From an uncultured Dysosmobacter sp. (lineage in GTDB: Bacteria > Bacillota > Clostridia > Oscillospirales > Oscillospiraceae): a DNA stretch of 64,000 nt. Below the pieces are notes generated by a model, which was not told where the DNA came from, made no database searches, and was given only the letters and a program-made list of their open reading frames with translations. The DNA lies in NCBI GenBank assembly GCA_947625655.1, contig CANQPD010000011.1, positions 22,879 to 86,878 on the forward strand, given 5' to 3'. Positions within the stretch are counted from its first letter, which is position 1, and the number at the start of each line of letters is the position of its first letter. A program made the translations under genes and the position numbers. This document shows, in pieces, positions 41,933-50,830 of the stretch.

Positions 41933-43261
41933 ATGGAGATGCAATACCCCATTTTCACTGAGGATATGAAGAAGACCCACACCATCCTCATCCCCAACAT
42001 GGCCCCCGTGCAGTTCCGCATCCTGGCGGCGGCCATGGAGTACAACGGCTACAAGGTGGAGCTGCTGGGCAACTGCGGCAGCCAGGTCAGCGAGCTGGGG
42101 CTGAAATACGTCCACAACGACACCTGCTATCCCGCCCTGCTGGTCATCGGCCAGTTTTTGGATGCGCTGGGCTCCGGCAAGTACGACCTGGAGCACACCG
42201 CCCTCATCATCACCCAGACCGGCGGCGGCTGCCGGGCCTCCAACTACATCTTTCTGCTGCGCAAGGCCCTGGAAAAGGCGGGCTACGGCCACATTCCCGT
42301 GCTGAGTCTGAACTTCTCCGGATTGGAGAAGGGCAACAGCCTGCCCATGGACCTGACCTTCATGCGCATGGCCCTGGCCGCCATCTACTACGGCGACCTG
42401 CTGGTGACGCTGAAGGCCCAGACCGCGCCCTATGAGACCCGCCCCGGCGACGCGGCGGCCCTTCAGGAGAGGTGGCTGGACGAGATCTGCGGCTGGATCC
42501 GGCAGGGCAAGGGCTTCTCCCAGAAAGAGATGAAAACCGTCATGCCCAAGATCGCGGCGGAGTTTGCCGCCATCCCCGTCCGCCGGGTGCCCAAGGTCAA
42601 GGTCGGCGTGGTGGGGGAGATCTATGTGAAATACTCCCCCCTGGGCAACAACGACCTGGAGGCGTTCCTGGCCACCCAGGACTGCGAGGTCAACCTGCCG
42701 GGCCTGATGGGCTTTGTGCAGTACTGCGCCTACAACCCCTCGGAGACCGCCCGGCTCTACGGCGGCAACTTTTTGGAAAAGCATGTTTCCGACCTGATCC
42801 TGGGCTATATCGGCACCATGGAGAAGGTCATCATCAAGGCATTGAAGGATAACGGCTATCACGCGCCCCTGCCCTTCAGCGAGCTGACCAAACTGACCGA
42901 GGGCCTGATCAGCAAGGGCGACAAGATGGGCGAGGGCTGGCTCCTCACCGCCGAGATGGCGGAGCTGATCCGGTCCGGGTACGAGAACATCATCTGCGCC
43001 CAGCCCTTCGGCTGCCTGCCCAATCACATCTGCGGCAAGGGCATGATCAACAAGCTGCGGGAGCTGTATCCGGAGGCCAACATCACCCCCATCGACTATG
43101 ACCCCAGCGCCACCCGGGTCAACCAGGAGAACCGCATCAAGCTGATGCTGGCGGTGGGCCGGGAGCGCTTGGCGGAGAGGACCGCCGCGGCAGAAGACGC
43201 CGCAGGACAGGCGCAGAAAGCGCCTGCGGCGGAGGCTGCCAGGGAAGAAGCGGCGGTGTAA
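41933..43261 (+). CDS. 2-hydroxyacyl-CoA dehydratase-like protein
   Basis: The 442-residue protein is the HgdB-like partner of the activase, starting four bases after it with AAGGAGG upstream. Conserved cysteines occur in HNDTCYPALLVIGQF, TGGGCRASNYIFLLRKAL and CAQPFGCLPNHICGKGM. The last 35 residues are Ala/Glu-rich and low complexity, an unusual extension. The two-gene unit lacks CoA-transferase or acyl-CoA dehydrogenase genes, so it is probably the stand-alone conserved pair of unknown substrate rather than an amino-acid fermentation operon. Confidence 0.88.
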   Translation: MEMQYPIFTEDMKKTHTILIPNMAPVQFRILAAAMEYNGYKVELLGNCGSQVSELGLKYVHNDTCYPALLVIGQFLDALGSGKYDLEHTALIITQTGGGCRASNYIFLLRKALEKAGYGHIPVLSLNFSGLEKGNSLPMDLTFMRMALAAIYYGDLLVTLKAQTAPYETRPGDAAALQERWLDEICGWIRQGKGFSQKEMKTVMPKIAAEFAAIPVRRVPKVKVGVVGEIYVKYSPLGNNDLEAFLATQDCEVNLPGLMGFVQYCAYNPSETARLYGGNFLEKHVSDLILGYIGTMEKVIIKALKDNGYHAPLPFSELTKLTEGLISKGDKMGEGWLLTAEMAELIRSGYENIICAQPFGCLPNHICGKGMINKLRELYPEANITPIDYDPSATRVNQENRIKLMLAVGRERLAERTAAAEDAAGQAQKAPAAEAAREEAAV

Positions 43262-43332
43262 AGGCCCGCGGCGCCGCCGGATGGCGAGAGCTGTTGACTT
43301 TTGCGAAAATGCTTGCTAAAATGAGAGAAACG

Positions 43333-43384
43333 ACGTGTAGCGCAGCCGTGTAAGACCAGTCGGCCGCTGCACGTTGTTTTTTTG
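43333..43384 (+). terminator. Rho-independent terminator
   Basis: ACGTGTAGCG-CAGCCG pairs with CGGC-CGCTGCACGT (one bulge and one mismatch), followed by TTGTTTTTTTG. Confidence 0.8.
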
Positions 43385-43456
43385 TCTTTGTCTCTTCGCG
43401 GAGCGATATATCAAACGGCGAAGCGAATGAAATCTGTTTCAAGGAGTGATCAGGGG

Positions 43457-43996
43457 ATGAAAAAATGTGTGCAGTCCGCATCGAACCGCGTCCTTACCAT
43501 TGCGGCGGCCATAGGCTGCGGGGTGATAGCCCTGTCGATCCTCCCCGTGGCGCGTTATGAACACGCGGCGCTGTTTCCGTTTGCTTTGTTCGCCGGCGTC
43601 TGTATCCACACGCTTTGGAAGACGTTCTATAAGGGCACCTGCGGCTTTTTCTACGATGAGGAAACGGTCATTTTTGCCCTGTCCCGGCAAGAGCGCTGGG
43701 AATTCCGGTGGGAGGAGCTTCCAAGCGAAAAAGAAAAGGGAAAGCTCGATATCTGCTATCAGTCTTCAACTGGGGTCTGGAATTTTTACTTTCTGGAAAA
43801 AGGGAAAATCAAGCAGCTCATCGCGACGCGCCGCATGGCGGGCTACGATGCGTTCATCGCCATGCTCAAGAAAAAGAATGCCCCGGCCCATGAGGCGGAT
43901 GGAAGGATCGTCTTTGACAAGGAGTGGGCCGATCAGGTTTTCCGTGAGGTAACGGGCGAGCCTCTCTATAAAAAGAATAAACGCGATCAGAAGTAA
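43457..43996 (+). CDS. two-helix membrane protein with soluble C-terminus
   Basis: The 179-residue product starts at ATG 43457, ten bases after AAGGAG. Two adjacent membrane helices (about residues 13-33 and 38-55) are followed by a PH-like or YcxB-like soluble domain (TVIFALSRQERWEFRWEEL, WNFYFLEKGKIKQLIATRRM). It is less GC-rich than its neighbours. Resemblance to the YcxB-type gene before valS is general. Function unknown. Confidence 0.65.
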   Translation: MKKCVQSASNRVLTIAAAIGCGVIALSILPVARYEHAALFPFALFAGVCIHTLWKTFYKGTCGFFYDEETVIFALSRQERWEFRWEELPSEKEKGKLDICYQSSTGVWNFYFLEKGKIKQLIATRRMAGYDAFIAMLKKKNAPAHEADGRIVFDKEWADQVFREVTGEPLYKKNKRDQK

Positions 43997-44088
43997 ACGC
44001 CCCCCGCCGGATGGACCCGGATATCATGGAAAACCGCCGCCCGGGACTTTGAAAACCCCTTGGTGGAAATCCTCGAAAACAACAAAGG

Positions 44089-44139
44089 GGCCGGCTCCTG
44101 TCTGTCTACACGCCCAGGCAGACAGGAGCCGGCCTTTTT
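44089..44139 (+). terminator. Rho-independent terminator
   Basis: A perfect 16-bp stem GGCCGGCTCCTGTCTG / CAGACAGGAGCCGGCC with a 14-base loop, followed by TTTTTATT. Confidence 0.92.
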
Positions 44140-44253
44140 ATTCTGTGCCGCCTTGATTTTCACGGAGGCGCCCGGAATTGGAATTGACGAACGGCCTTCA
44201 GAGGGGGTATAATAACATGATTTACTATGTGGATTGCAAACGGAGGACAGGCT

Positions 44254-45117
44254 ATGTGGATTGCGGATAAATGGCAGGACTATGAGCTTCTGGACTGCGG
44301 CGGGGGAGAGAAGCTGGAGCGCTGGGACAAGCAGTTTCTGGTGCGGCCGGACCCCCAGGCCATCTGGGAGACGCCCCGCAGAGACCCCGCCTGGAAGCGG
44401 GCCGACGCCCGGTATCTCCGCAGCCAGACCGGCGGCGGACACTGGGAGAAAAAGGCCCTGCCGGAGAGCTGGAAGGTCCATTACGGCGAGCTGACCTTTC
44501 AGGTGAAGCCCATGAACTTCAAGCACACGGGCCTGTTCCCGGAGCAGGCGGTGAACTGGGACTTCGCCATGGACAAGATCCGCTCCGCCGGGCGGCCCAT
44601 CCGGGTTTTGAACCTGTTCGCCTATACCGGCGGCGCCACGGTGGCCTGCGCCAAGGCAGGAGCCAGCGTGTGCCATGTGGACGCGGCCCGAGGCATGGTG
44701 GCCTGGGCCAGGGAGAACGCCAGGCTCTCCTGCCTGGAGGACGCCCCCATCCGCTGGATCGTGGACGACTGCGCCAAGTTCGTGGAGCGGGAGATCCGCC
44801 GGGGCAAAACCTACGACGCCATCATCATGGACCCGCCCAGCTATGGCCGGGGCCCCGGCGGTGAAGTGTGGAAGCTGGAGGACAACCTGTACGATTTTGT
44901 GAAGCTGTGCGCCGGGGTGCTGTCGGACAAGCCCCTGTTCGTGCTCATCAACTCCTACACCACCGGCTTGGCCCCCTCGGTGCTGGGATATCTGCTGAAT
45001 ATCCTGGTGGCGGACAAGTACGGCGGCCGCTGCACCTGGGACGAGCTGGGCCTGCCCGTCAGGTCGACGGGGCTGGCCCTGCCCTGCGGGGCCACCGGAC
45101 GGTGGTTTTCGGAGTAA
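44254..45117 (+). CDS. class I SAM-dependent methyltransferase (RlmI-like)
   Basis: The 287-residue protein has a Rossmann methyltransferase core: VLNLFAYTGGATVACAKAGA (SAM motif I), VDAARGMVAWARENARL (motif II) and the catalytic DPPSYGRGPGG motif typical of rRNA cytosine-C5 methyltransferases. It lacks an N-terminal PUA domain. ATG 44254 has GGAGG upstream; an ATG nine codons earlier lies in a short duplication (ATGTGGATTGC occurs at both). It precedes a VanZ gene. Confidence 0.88.
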   Translation: MWIADKWQDYELLDCGGGEKLERWDKQFLVRPDPQAIWETPRRDPAWKRADARYLRSQTGGGHWEKKALPESWKVHYGELTFQVKPMNFKHTGLFPEQAVNWDFAMDKIRSAGRPIRVLNLFAYTGGATVACAKAGASVCHVDAARGMVAWARENARLSCLEDAPIRWIVDDCAKFVEREIRRGKTYDAIIMDPPSYGRGPGGEVWKLEDNLYDFVKLCAGVLSDKPLFVLINSYTTGLAPSVLGYLLNILVADKYGGRCTWDELGLPVRSTGLALPCGATGRWFSE

Positions 45118-45136
45118 TGGCTCGGGAGAACGCTGC

Positions 45137-45763
45137 ATGATGCGTTATGTTTGGATGACATGGCGGTATCTTGTTCGGATGCTGCCCGGTGTTCTGGCGG
45201 CGCTGGCGCTGTATGGCTGCCTGTATCCCTGGCGGCGTCAACGCCTGAAAGCTGCCGGTTTGGTCAGTCCCCGGCTGCGGGAAGCCATGCTGGCACTTTT
45301 CTGGATGTTCTGCGGCGGCATGGTGATGCTGACACTGACGCCATGGGGTTTTGACCTGAGCGCTGTGCTGCGCTGGGGATGGGCGGAACCGTTTTTCTGG
45401 ATGGGGGACGTGAATCTCGTCCCGTTTCAAACCTTTGCATCAGAGGGCGTGCTGCTGTATACGCTGCTGGGCAACATCGTCATGTTCCTGCCCTTCGGCT
45501 TTTTCCCGGCGATGCTGCGGGCCGATGCAGGCATCGGCCCCTACGGGCAGAAGTACACCTGGAAAAGGGCGCTTGTCACGGGCCTGTGCGTCACGGGCTT
45601 CATCGAGTGCTGGCAGCTTCTGGTGGGCCGGGCCTTTGATATCGACGACCTGATGCTGAACACCCTCGGGACCCTCTGCGGCTTCTGGCTGTGGCGGCTG
45701 CTCCGCCGTGCCGCGCCGGCTTTTGCGGAGCGGTTTTGGGTGAAAGCGAACTCTGTTACATAA
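45137..45763 (+). CDS. VanZ-family membrane protein
   Basis: The 208-residue protein has four to five membrane helices and the VanZ pattern: LTPWGFDL, GDVNLVPFQTF, LLYTLLGNIVMFLPFGFFPAML and the ECWQLLVGRAFDIDDLMLNTLG signature. VanZ proteins modestly affect glycopeptide susceptibility or envelope physiology. A vancomycin-resistance role is not implied because no van cluster is near. Confidence 0.92.
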   Translation: MMRYVWMTWRYLVRMLPGVLAALALYGCLYPWRRQRLKAAGLVSPRLREAMLALFWMFCGGMVMLTLTPWGFDLSAVLRWGWAEPFFWMGDVNLVPFQTFASEGVLLYTLLGNIVMFLPFGFFPAMLRADAGIGPYGQKYTWKRALVTGLCVTGFIECWQLLVGRAFDIDDLMLNTLGTLCGFWLWRLLRRAAPAFAERFWVKANSVT

Positions 45764-45776
45764 AGTGAGAAATGTT

Positions 45777-46628
45777 ATGTCAACTATGATTGAGACAAAA
45801 GAACTCCGCTTCACCTATCCGGCGGACGAGGGCGGGCAGCCCGTCTACGCCCTGCGGGGGGTGGACCTGGAAATTGAAAAGGGCAGCTTCGTGGTGGTGC
45901 TGGGCCACAACGGCTCCGGCAAGTCCACCCTGGCCAAGACCTTCAACGCGGTGCTGCTGCCCGCCGGCGGCAAGGTGTATGTGGAGGGGATGGACACCCT
46001 GGACGAGAGCCTGCTACTGGCCATCCGCCAGCGGGTGGGCATGGTGTTCCAGAACCCGGACAACCAGATCGTCGCCAACGTGGTGGAGGAGGATGTGGCC
46101 TTCGCCCCGGAGAACCTGGGCGTTCCCACGGAGGAGATCCGCCGGAAGGTGGACGACGCCCTGGCGGCGGTGGGCATGAGCGAATTCGTGACCCACGCGC
46201 CCCATCTGCTCTCCGGCGGCCAGAAGCAGCGCATCGCCATCGCGGGCGTCATCGCCATGGAGCCGGACTGCATCGTGCTGGACGAGGCCACCGCCATGCT
46301 GGACCCCATCGGGCGGCAGGAGGTGCTGTCCACCGTCCATCGGTTAAATAAGGAGAAGGGCATCACCGTGATCCTCATTACTCATCATATGAATGAGGCC
46401 GAGGAGGCTGACCGCGTGGTCGTCATGGACGACGGCAGGGTGGTGATGGACGGCACGCCCAAGGAGGTCTTCACCCAGGTGGAGGACCTGCGGGCCATCG
46501 GCCTGACCACGCCGGACACCGTGGACCTGCTGGACCGCCTGCGGAAGGACGGCCTGGACGTGCCCCTGGACGCGCTGACGGTGGAGGAGTGCGCCGACGC
46601 CATTGCCAGGGCCCTGGCGGAAAACTGA
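45777..46628 (+). CDS. ecfA1: energy-coupling factor transporter ATPase EcfA1
   Basis: The first of two ATPases of a group II ECF vitamin transporter. The 283-residue protein has Walker A LGHNGSGKSTLAKTF, Q-loop VFQNPDNQIVA, LSGGQKQRIAIAG and VLDEATAMLDPIG. ATG 45777 (MSTMIE) is chosen; ATG 45786 and GTG 45765 are possible, and upstream ribosome-binding signals are weak. It begins the ecfA1-ecfA2-ecfT operon. Confidence 0.95.
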   Translation: MSTMIETKELRFTYPADEGGQPVYALRGVDLEIEKGSFVVVLGHNGSGKSTLAKTFNAVLLPAGGKVYVEGMDTLDESLLLAIRQRVGMVFQNPDNQIVANVVEEDVAFAPENLGVPTEEIRRKVDDALAAVGMSEFVTHAPHLLSGGQKQRIAIAGVIAMEPDCIVLDEATAMLDPIGRQEVLSTVHRLNKEKGITVILITHHMNEAEEADRVVVMDDGRVVMDGTPKEVFTQVEDLRAIGLTTPDTVDLLDRLRKDGLDVPLDALTVEECADAIARALAEN

Positions 46629-46646
46629 CGGAAGGAACGAAGCGAT

Positions 46647-47513
46647 TTGGAACCGATACTGCAGATCAAAAACCTGACCCATACCTATGGCATCGGGACG
46701 CCCTTCCAGCGCAGCGCGGTGGAGGACATGAGCTTTGATGTACGGGAGGGGGAATTTCTGGGCATCATCGGCCACACCGGGTCCGGGAAGTCCACCCTCA
46801 TCCAGCATTTGAACGGCCTTTTGAAGCCCACCGACGGCCAGGTGCTGCTGGGAGGAAAAGACATTTGGGCCGAGCCGAAGAAGATCCGGGACGTGCGCTT
46901 CCGGGTGGGCCTGGTGTTCCAGTACCCGGAGTACCAGCTGTTTGAGGAGACCGTGTACAAGGATATCGCCTTTGGCCCCACCAACCAGGGCAAGACCGGG
47001 GATGAATTGGACCGCTGCGTCCGGGAGGCCGCCCGTCTGGTGGGTATCCGGGACGATCAGATGGACAAGTCCCCCTTTGAGCTCTCCGGCGGGCAAAAGC
47101 GCCGGGTGGCCCTGGCGGGCGTGCTGGCCATGGAGCCGGAGGTGCTGATCCTGGACGAGCCCACGGCGGGCCTGGACCCCGCCGGACGGGAGAACCTGAT
47201 GGCGAATATCCGGGATTACCACCGGAACAAGCACAAGACGATCATCCTGGTCAGCCACAGCATGGATGAGATCGCCCAGAACGTGGACCGGATCCTGGTG
47301 CTGAAGGGCGCCCGCATCCTGATGAGCGGCGCCCCGGCGGAGGTCTTTGCCCGGGCGGACGAGCTGATCACCGCCGGGCTGGACGTGCCCCAGGTGACCC
47401 GTGTCGCCATGGCGCTGAAGGCCCGGGGCGTGGACATCGACCCCGCTGTCTACACGGTGGAGGCGCTGGAGCGGGAGCTGCTGGCCCTTCGGAAAGGCGG
47501 CGCCGTATGCTGA
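46647..47513 (+). CDS. ecfA2: energy-coupling factor transporter ATPase EcfA2
   Basis: The partner ATPase, 288 residues, beginning with TTG 46647 after GGAAGGAACG. Walker A GHTGSGKSTLIQHL, VFQYPEYQLFEETV, LSGGQKRRVALAG and ILDEPTAGLDPAG are intact. It overlaps ecfT by seven bases. The heterodimer powers EcfT-bound substrate-binding components encoded elsewhere. Confidence 0.96.
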   Translation: MEPILQIKNLTHTYGIGTPFQRSAVEDMSFDVREGEFLGIIGHTGSGKSTLIQHLNGLLKPTDGQVLLGGKDIWAEPKKIRDVRFRVGLVFQYPEYQLFEETVYKDIAFGPTNQGKTGDELDRCVREAARLVGIRDDQMDKSPFELSGGQKRRVALAGVLAMEPEVLILDEPTAGLDPAGRENLMANIRDYHRNKHKTIILVSHSMDEIAQNVDRILVLKGARILMSGAPAEVFARADELITAGLDVPQVTRVAMALKARGVDIDPAVYTVEALERELLALRKGGAVC

Positions 47514-48313
47514 AAGATATTACTCTGGGCCAGTATTTTCCGGGCACCACCCTGGCCCACAAGCTGGACCCCCGGACCAAGATATTGCTGGTGGTTTTGT
47601 ATATCATCGCCCTGTTCTGCGCCAAGGGCCTGGTGACCTATGCCATCATGGCCCTGTGTCTGGCGGTGTGCGTGCGCATCTCCAAAGTGGGGCTGAAGGC
47701 CCTGGTGCGGGGATTGAAGCCGGTGCTGTTCATCATCATTTTCACCGGCGTTTTGAACCTGTTTTTCACCCCCGGCGACCGCTATCTGGTGGAGTGGGGC
47801 ATCCTGCGGATCTCCGACACCGGCATCCGCAACGCCGTGTTCATGGTGGTGCGCATCATGCTGCTGATCATGGGCACCTTCCTGATGACCTACACCACCA
47901 GCCCCATCAGCCTGACAGACGGCCTGGAGCAGCTGTTGAACGGCCTGAAAAAGTTCCGTGTGCCGGTCCATGAGCTGGCCATGATGATGTCCATTGCCCT
48001 GCGCTTTATTCCCACGCTGATCGAGGAGACGGACAAGATCATGTCCGCCCAAAAGGCCCGGGGCGCGGATTTTGAGAGCGGGAACATCATTCAAAAGGCC
48101 AAGGCCCTGATCCCCATTCTGGTGCCGCTGTTCATCAGCGCTTTCCGCCGGGCGGACGAGCTGGCCACGGCCATGGAGTGCCGCTGCTACCACGGCGGCG
48201 AGGGCCGGACAAAGCTCCACGTACTGCAGTACCAGCGCCGGGACTGGGTGGCGCTGGGCGCGGGCACCGTCATCACTGTCGGCGTCATCGTGCTGGGGCG
48301 GTTTGGGCTTTGA
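47507..48313 (+). CDS. ecfT: energy-coupling factor transporter transmembrane protein EcfT
   Basis: The 268-residue membrane scaffold of the ECF module. It has about six helices, the N-terminal GQYFPGTTLAHKLDPRTKI signature, and the coupling-helix motifs AQKARGADFESG and RRADELATAMECRCYHGG that contact the ATPases. No substrate-binding S component is nearby. Confidence 0.95.
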   Translation: MLKDITLGQYFPGTTLAHKLDPRTKILLVVLYIIALFCAKGLVTYAIMALCLAVCVRISKVGLKALVRGLKPVLFIIIFTGVLNLFFTPGDRYLVEWGILRISDTGIRNAVFMVVRIMLLIMGTFLMTYTTSPISLTDGLEQLLNGLKKFRVPVHELAMMMSIALRFIPTLIEETDKIMSAQKARGADFESGNIIQKAKALIPILVPLFISAFRRADELATAMECRCYHGGEGRTKLHVLQYQRRDWVALGAGTVITVGVIVLGRFGL

Positions 48314-48348
48314 ACAATGAGAAATCAGGAATTAGGAATTTTGGGGAT

Positions 48349-49161
48349 ATGACCAGGAGACGGGTTTGCTTGATTTTGCTGGCGCTGCTGGCCCTTTTGC
48401 TGCTGGCGGCGGCCTTTGACGCGCGGCTGCGGGTGGTGCGGTACGAGATCGTCTCAGACAAGGTGACGGCTCCGGTGCGGCTGGCGGTGGTGTCGGATCT
48501 CCACAGCTGCGCCTACGGCGGCGGCCAGCGGACACTGCTGGACGCGGTGGACGCGCAAAAACCGGACGCGGTGCTGCTGACAGGCGATATCGTGGACGAC
48601 GAGATGCCCGAGGAGAACGCCTGGACGACCATTGCCGGACTGGCGGAAGCGTATCCCTGCTTCTATGTCACCGGAAACCACGAGTGGTGGATCGCGGACA
48701 CGGAGCGGGTCCTCCGGCGCATGGAAGAGCTGGGCGTGACGGTTTTGCAGGGAGAGTGTGCGTCCCTGGAGATCCATGGGCAGAGCATCAGCCTCTGCGG
48801 CATCGACGACCCGGACTCCGGGAACAGTGATGCGCAGCTGGCAGCGGTTGGAGAGGCTGTGACGGGAGATTCCTTTACAGTTTTGCTGGCCCACAGGCCG
48901 GAGCGGATCGTATCCTATCTGGCCTATCCTTTTGACATGGTGGTGTCCGGCCACGCCCACGGCGGGCAGTGGCGGATACCCGGCCTTTTGAACGGACTGT
49001 ACGCGCCCCACCAGGGGCTGTTTCCCACCTATGCCGGTGGCCGGTACGACTTTGACGGCACGACCTTCATCGTCAGCCGGGGACTGGCCCGGGAGAGCAC
49101 CAAGGTGCCCCGCATTTTCAACCGCCCGGAGCTGGAGATTGTGGACATTCTGCCCGTGTGA
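48349..49161 (+). CDS. membrane-anchored metallophosphoesterase (YkuE-like)
   Basis: The 270-residue protein has an N-terminal membrane anchor (about residues 5-24) and a calcineurin-like phosphoesterase domain: VVSDLHSCAYGGG, LLTGDIVDDEMPEEN, YVTGNHEWW, LLAHRPER and VSGHAHGGQWRIPG provide the metal ligands. ATG 48349 is used, with GGAATTTTGGGG upstream. The short gap after ecfT contains AGGAATTAGGAATT-type repeats often seen between clostridial genes. Confidence 0.88.
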   Translation: MTRRRVCLILLALLALLLLAAAFDARLRVVRYEIVSDKVTAPVRLAVVSDLHSCAYGGGQRTLLDAVDAQKPDAVLLTGDIVDDEMPEENAWTTIAGLAEAYPCFYVTGNHEWWIADTERVLRRMEELGVTVLQGECASLEIHGQSISLCGIDDPDSGNSDAQLAAVGEAVTGDSFTVLLAHRPERIVSYLAYPFDMVVSGHAHGGQWRIPGLLNGLYAPHQGLFPTYAGGRYDFDGTTFIVSRGLARESTKVPRIFNRPELEIVDILPV

Positions 49162-49189
49162 GCGGCGGAAGAGAGAGGAGAGATCCGGC

Positions 49190-50065
49190 ATGAAAAAGAA
49201 CTGGACGCAGATGCTGTCCCTGGCGCTGGGCATTGTCCTTCTGATCGCCGCTGCGGCGCAGTGGACTGTTGTCAGCGGCCTGCGGGAGGAGCTGGCGGAC
49301 AGCCGCCAGGCCCTGGACGCGCTGACGGAGCGCCTGGACGAGGCGGAGGCCGCCCTGGAGACGGTACAGGCCGCGCAGAGCAGGCCGGCGCCCTCCGTCC
49401 GGTTTGCCAACGCGTCGGTGGATACGGAGAACCGCAGGCTCACCGTGGATATCGTGGCGGAACTTCCGGATGAAGATGACTATAGCCCGGGAATCGGCTT
49501 CTGCCAGGTTGGTGAGCCATACCGTCTGGCATGGAAAGTGGACTGTCTCCGCCGGAATGAAGACGGGACATATGGAATGACGGCGACATTCCCCCTGGAC
49601 CTGGAGATGGGACTGGAGCTGCGGCTGGAGGACGACACGGTGCTGTTCAGCAGCGACTCCGTGGCGGAGCTGCTGCCGCTGCGGTTTGACTATGGCGGCA
49701 CATCCTGGCACTTCAGCAGCCAGTCGGAGCTGTTTTACCAGTGCGACTGGGGCGTTGGCATGATGGACACGGCGGGAGACGAGGCACAGGCGTCGGACGG
49801 CGAATTCCGGGTCTACCGGAACGGGACGCTGGTATTCACCGGGCGGCAGATGCCGGACAACAGCCGTGTGGAAGTGGACGGGGAGATTTTGGACGGTGTC
49901 GGCCTGGACTGCGTCCAGGGGGACTGTATGCGGCTGCGCTACGCCTGTACGGACGCCTTTGGCCTGCGGTATGAGTTTCCGATTTTTGAAAAGCGCGCCA
50001 TGAAATGGGATCAAACGGAGGACGTGCCGCTGTCCCGCCGTCCCACCGTGGCCTGGCCCGAATAA
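49190..50065 (+). CDS. membrane-anchored extracytoplasmic protein with coiled coil
   Basis: The 291-residue protein has one N-terminal membrane helix (about 8-28), a coiled coil (LREELADSRQALDALTERLD, about 30-65) and a beta-rich outside domain of about 220 residues. ATG 49190 follows GAGAGGAGAG. It lies between the phosphoesterase and truA in one direction. No known family recognised. Confidence 0.7.
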   Translation: MKKNWTQMLSLALGIVLLIAAAAQWTVVSGLREELADSRQALDALTERLDEAEAALETVQAAQSRPAPSVRFANASVDTENRRLTVDIVAELPDEDDYSPGIGFCQVGEPYRLAWKVDCLRRNEDGTYGMTATFPLDLEMGLELRLEDDTVLFSSDSVAELLPLRFDYGGTSWHFSSQSELFYQCDWGVGMMDTAGDEAQASDGEFRVYRNGTLVFTGRQMPDNSRVEVDGEILDGVGLDCVQGDCMRLRYACTDAFGLRYEFPIFEKRAMKWDQTEDVPLSRRPTVAWPE

Positions 50066-50074
50066 GGAGTGACT

Positions 50075-50830
50075 ATGCGCAACATCGCCTTGAAACTGAT
50101 GTACAACGGCACCGCCTATCACGGCTGGCAGGTGCAGAAAAACGCCGTCTCCGTCTGCGAGACGCTGCAAAACGCCCTGACAAAGATCACCGGCGCGCCG
50201 GTGCATCTCACGGGCTGCGGCCGGACGGACGCCGGCGTCCACGCGGAGCACTACATCGCCAATTTCCGCACCGAGAGCCGCATCCCCATCGACCGCCTGC
50301 CCTTCGCCGTCAACACCCACACGCCGGAGGACATCGCGGTGAGGGAGGCCTTCGAGGTGGCGGAGGATTTCAACGCAATCGGCTCGTGTATCAAGAAGGA
50401 GTACACCTACCGCATCTACAACTCCAGGATCAAGAATCCGTTTTATGTCAACCGGGCGTATTTCTACCCCAAGCGGCTGGACGAGGCGTTTTTGGACCAG
50501 GCGGCCCGCCAGTTTGTGGGCACCCACGACTTCCGGGCGGTGCGCAGTGTGGGGACGGAGACCAAGTCCACTGTCCGCACCGTCTACTGGTGCGACGTGA
50601 CCCGCAGCGGCGACCTGCTGGAATTGAAGGTCTGCGCAAACGGCTTTTTGTATAACATGGTACGGGCCATCACCGGCACCGTCCTCTACGCGGCGGAGGG
50701 CAAATTCCGCCCGGAGGACATCCCCGCCATCCTGGAGAGCGGCGACCGTACCCTGGCGGGCCCCACGGTGCCGCCCGGGGGACTGTATCTGACGAGACTT
50801 TGGTATGAGGACGAGCGACTAAATGGCTGA
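50075..50830 (+). CDS. truA: tRNA pseudouridine synthase A
   Basis: Modifies uridines 38-40 of tRNA anticodon arms. The 251-residue protein has the catalytic Asp in GCGRTDAGVHAEH, YNGTAYHGWQVQKN at the N-terminus, and FLYNMVRAITGTVLYAAEG. ATG 50075 is five bases after AAGGAG, so it is preferred over the GTG at 50069. It overlaps the DUF5711 gene by eight bases. Confidence 0.96.
   Translation: MRNIALKLMYNGTAYHGWQVQKNAVSVCETLQNALTKITGAPVHLTGCGRTDAGVHAEHYIANFRTESRIPIDRLPFAVNTHTPEDIAVREAFEVAEDFNAIGSCIKKEYTYRIYNSRIKNPFYVNRAYFYPKRLDEAFLDQAARQFVGTHDFRAVRSVGTETKSTVRTVYWCDVTRSGDLLELKVCANGFLYNMVRAITGTVLYAAEGKFRPEDIPAILESGDRTLAGPTVPPGGLYLTRLWYEDERLNG

Noticed and set aside
39067..42045. 992-codon minus-strand open frame opposite the activase gene
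   Set aside because: Antisense shadow; the plus strand encodes a protein with intact ATPase and cysteine motifs.
45137..45763. VanZ gene as evidence of a glycopeptide-resistance cluster
   Set aside because: No vanH, vanA/B, vanX or two-component genes are nearby; the family is common in Clostridia.
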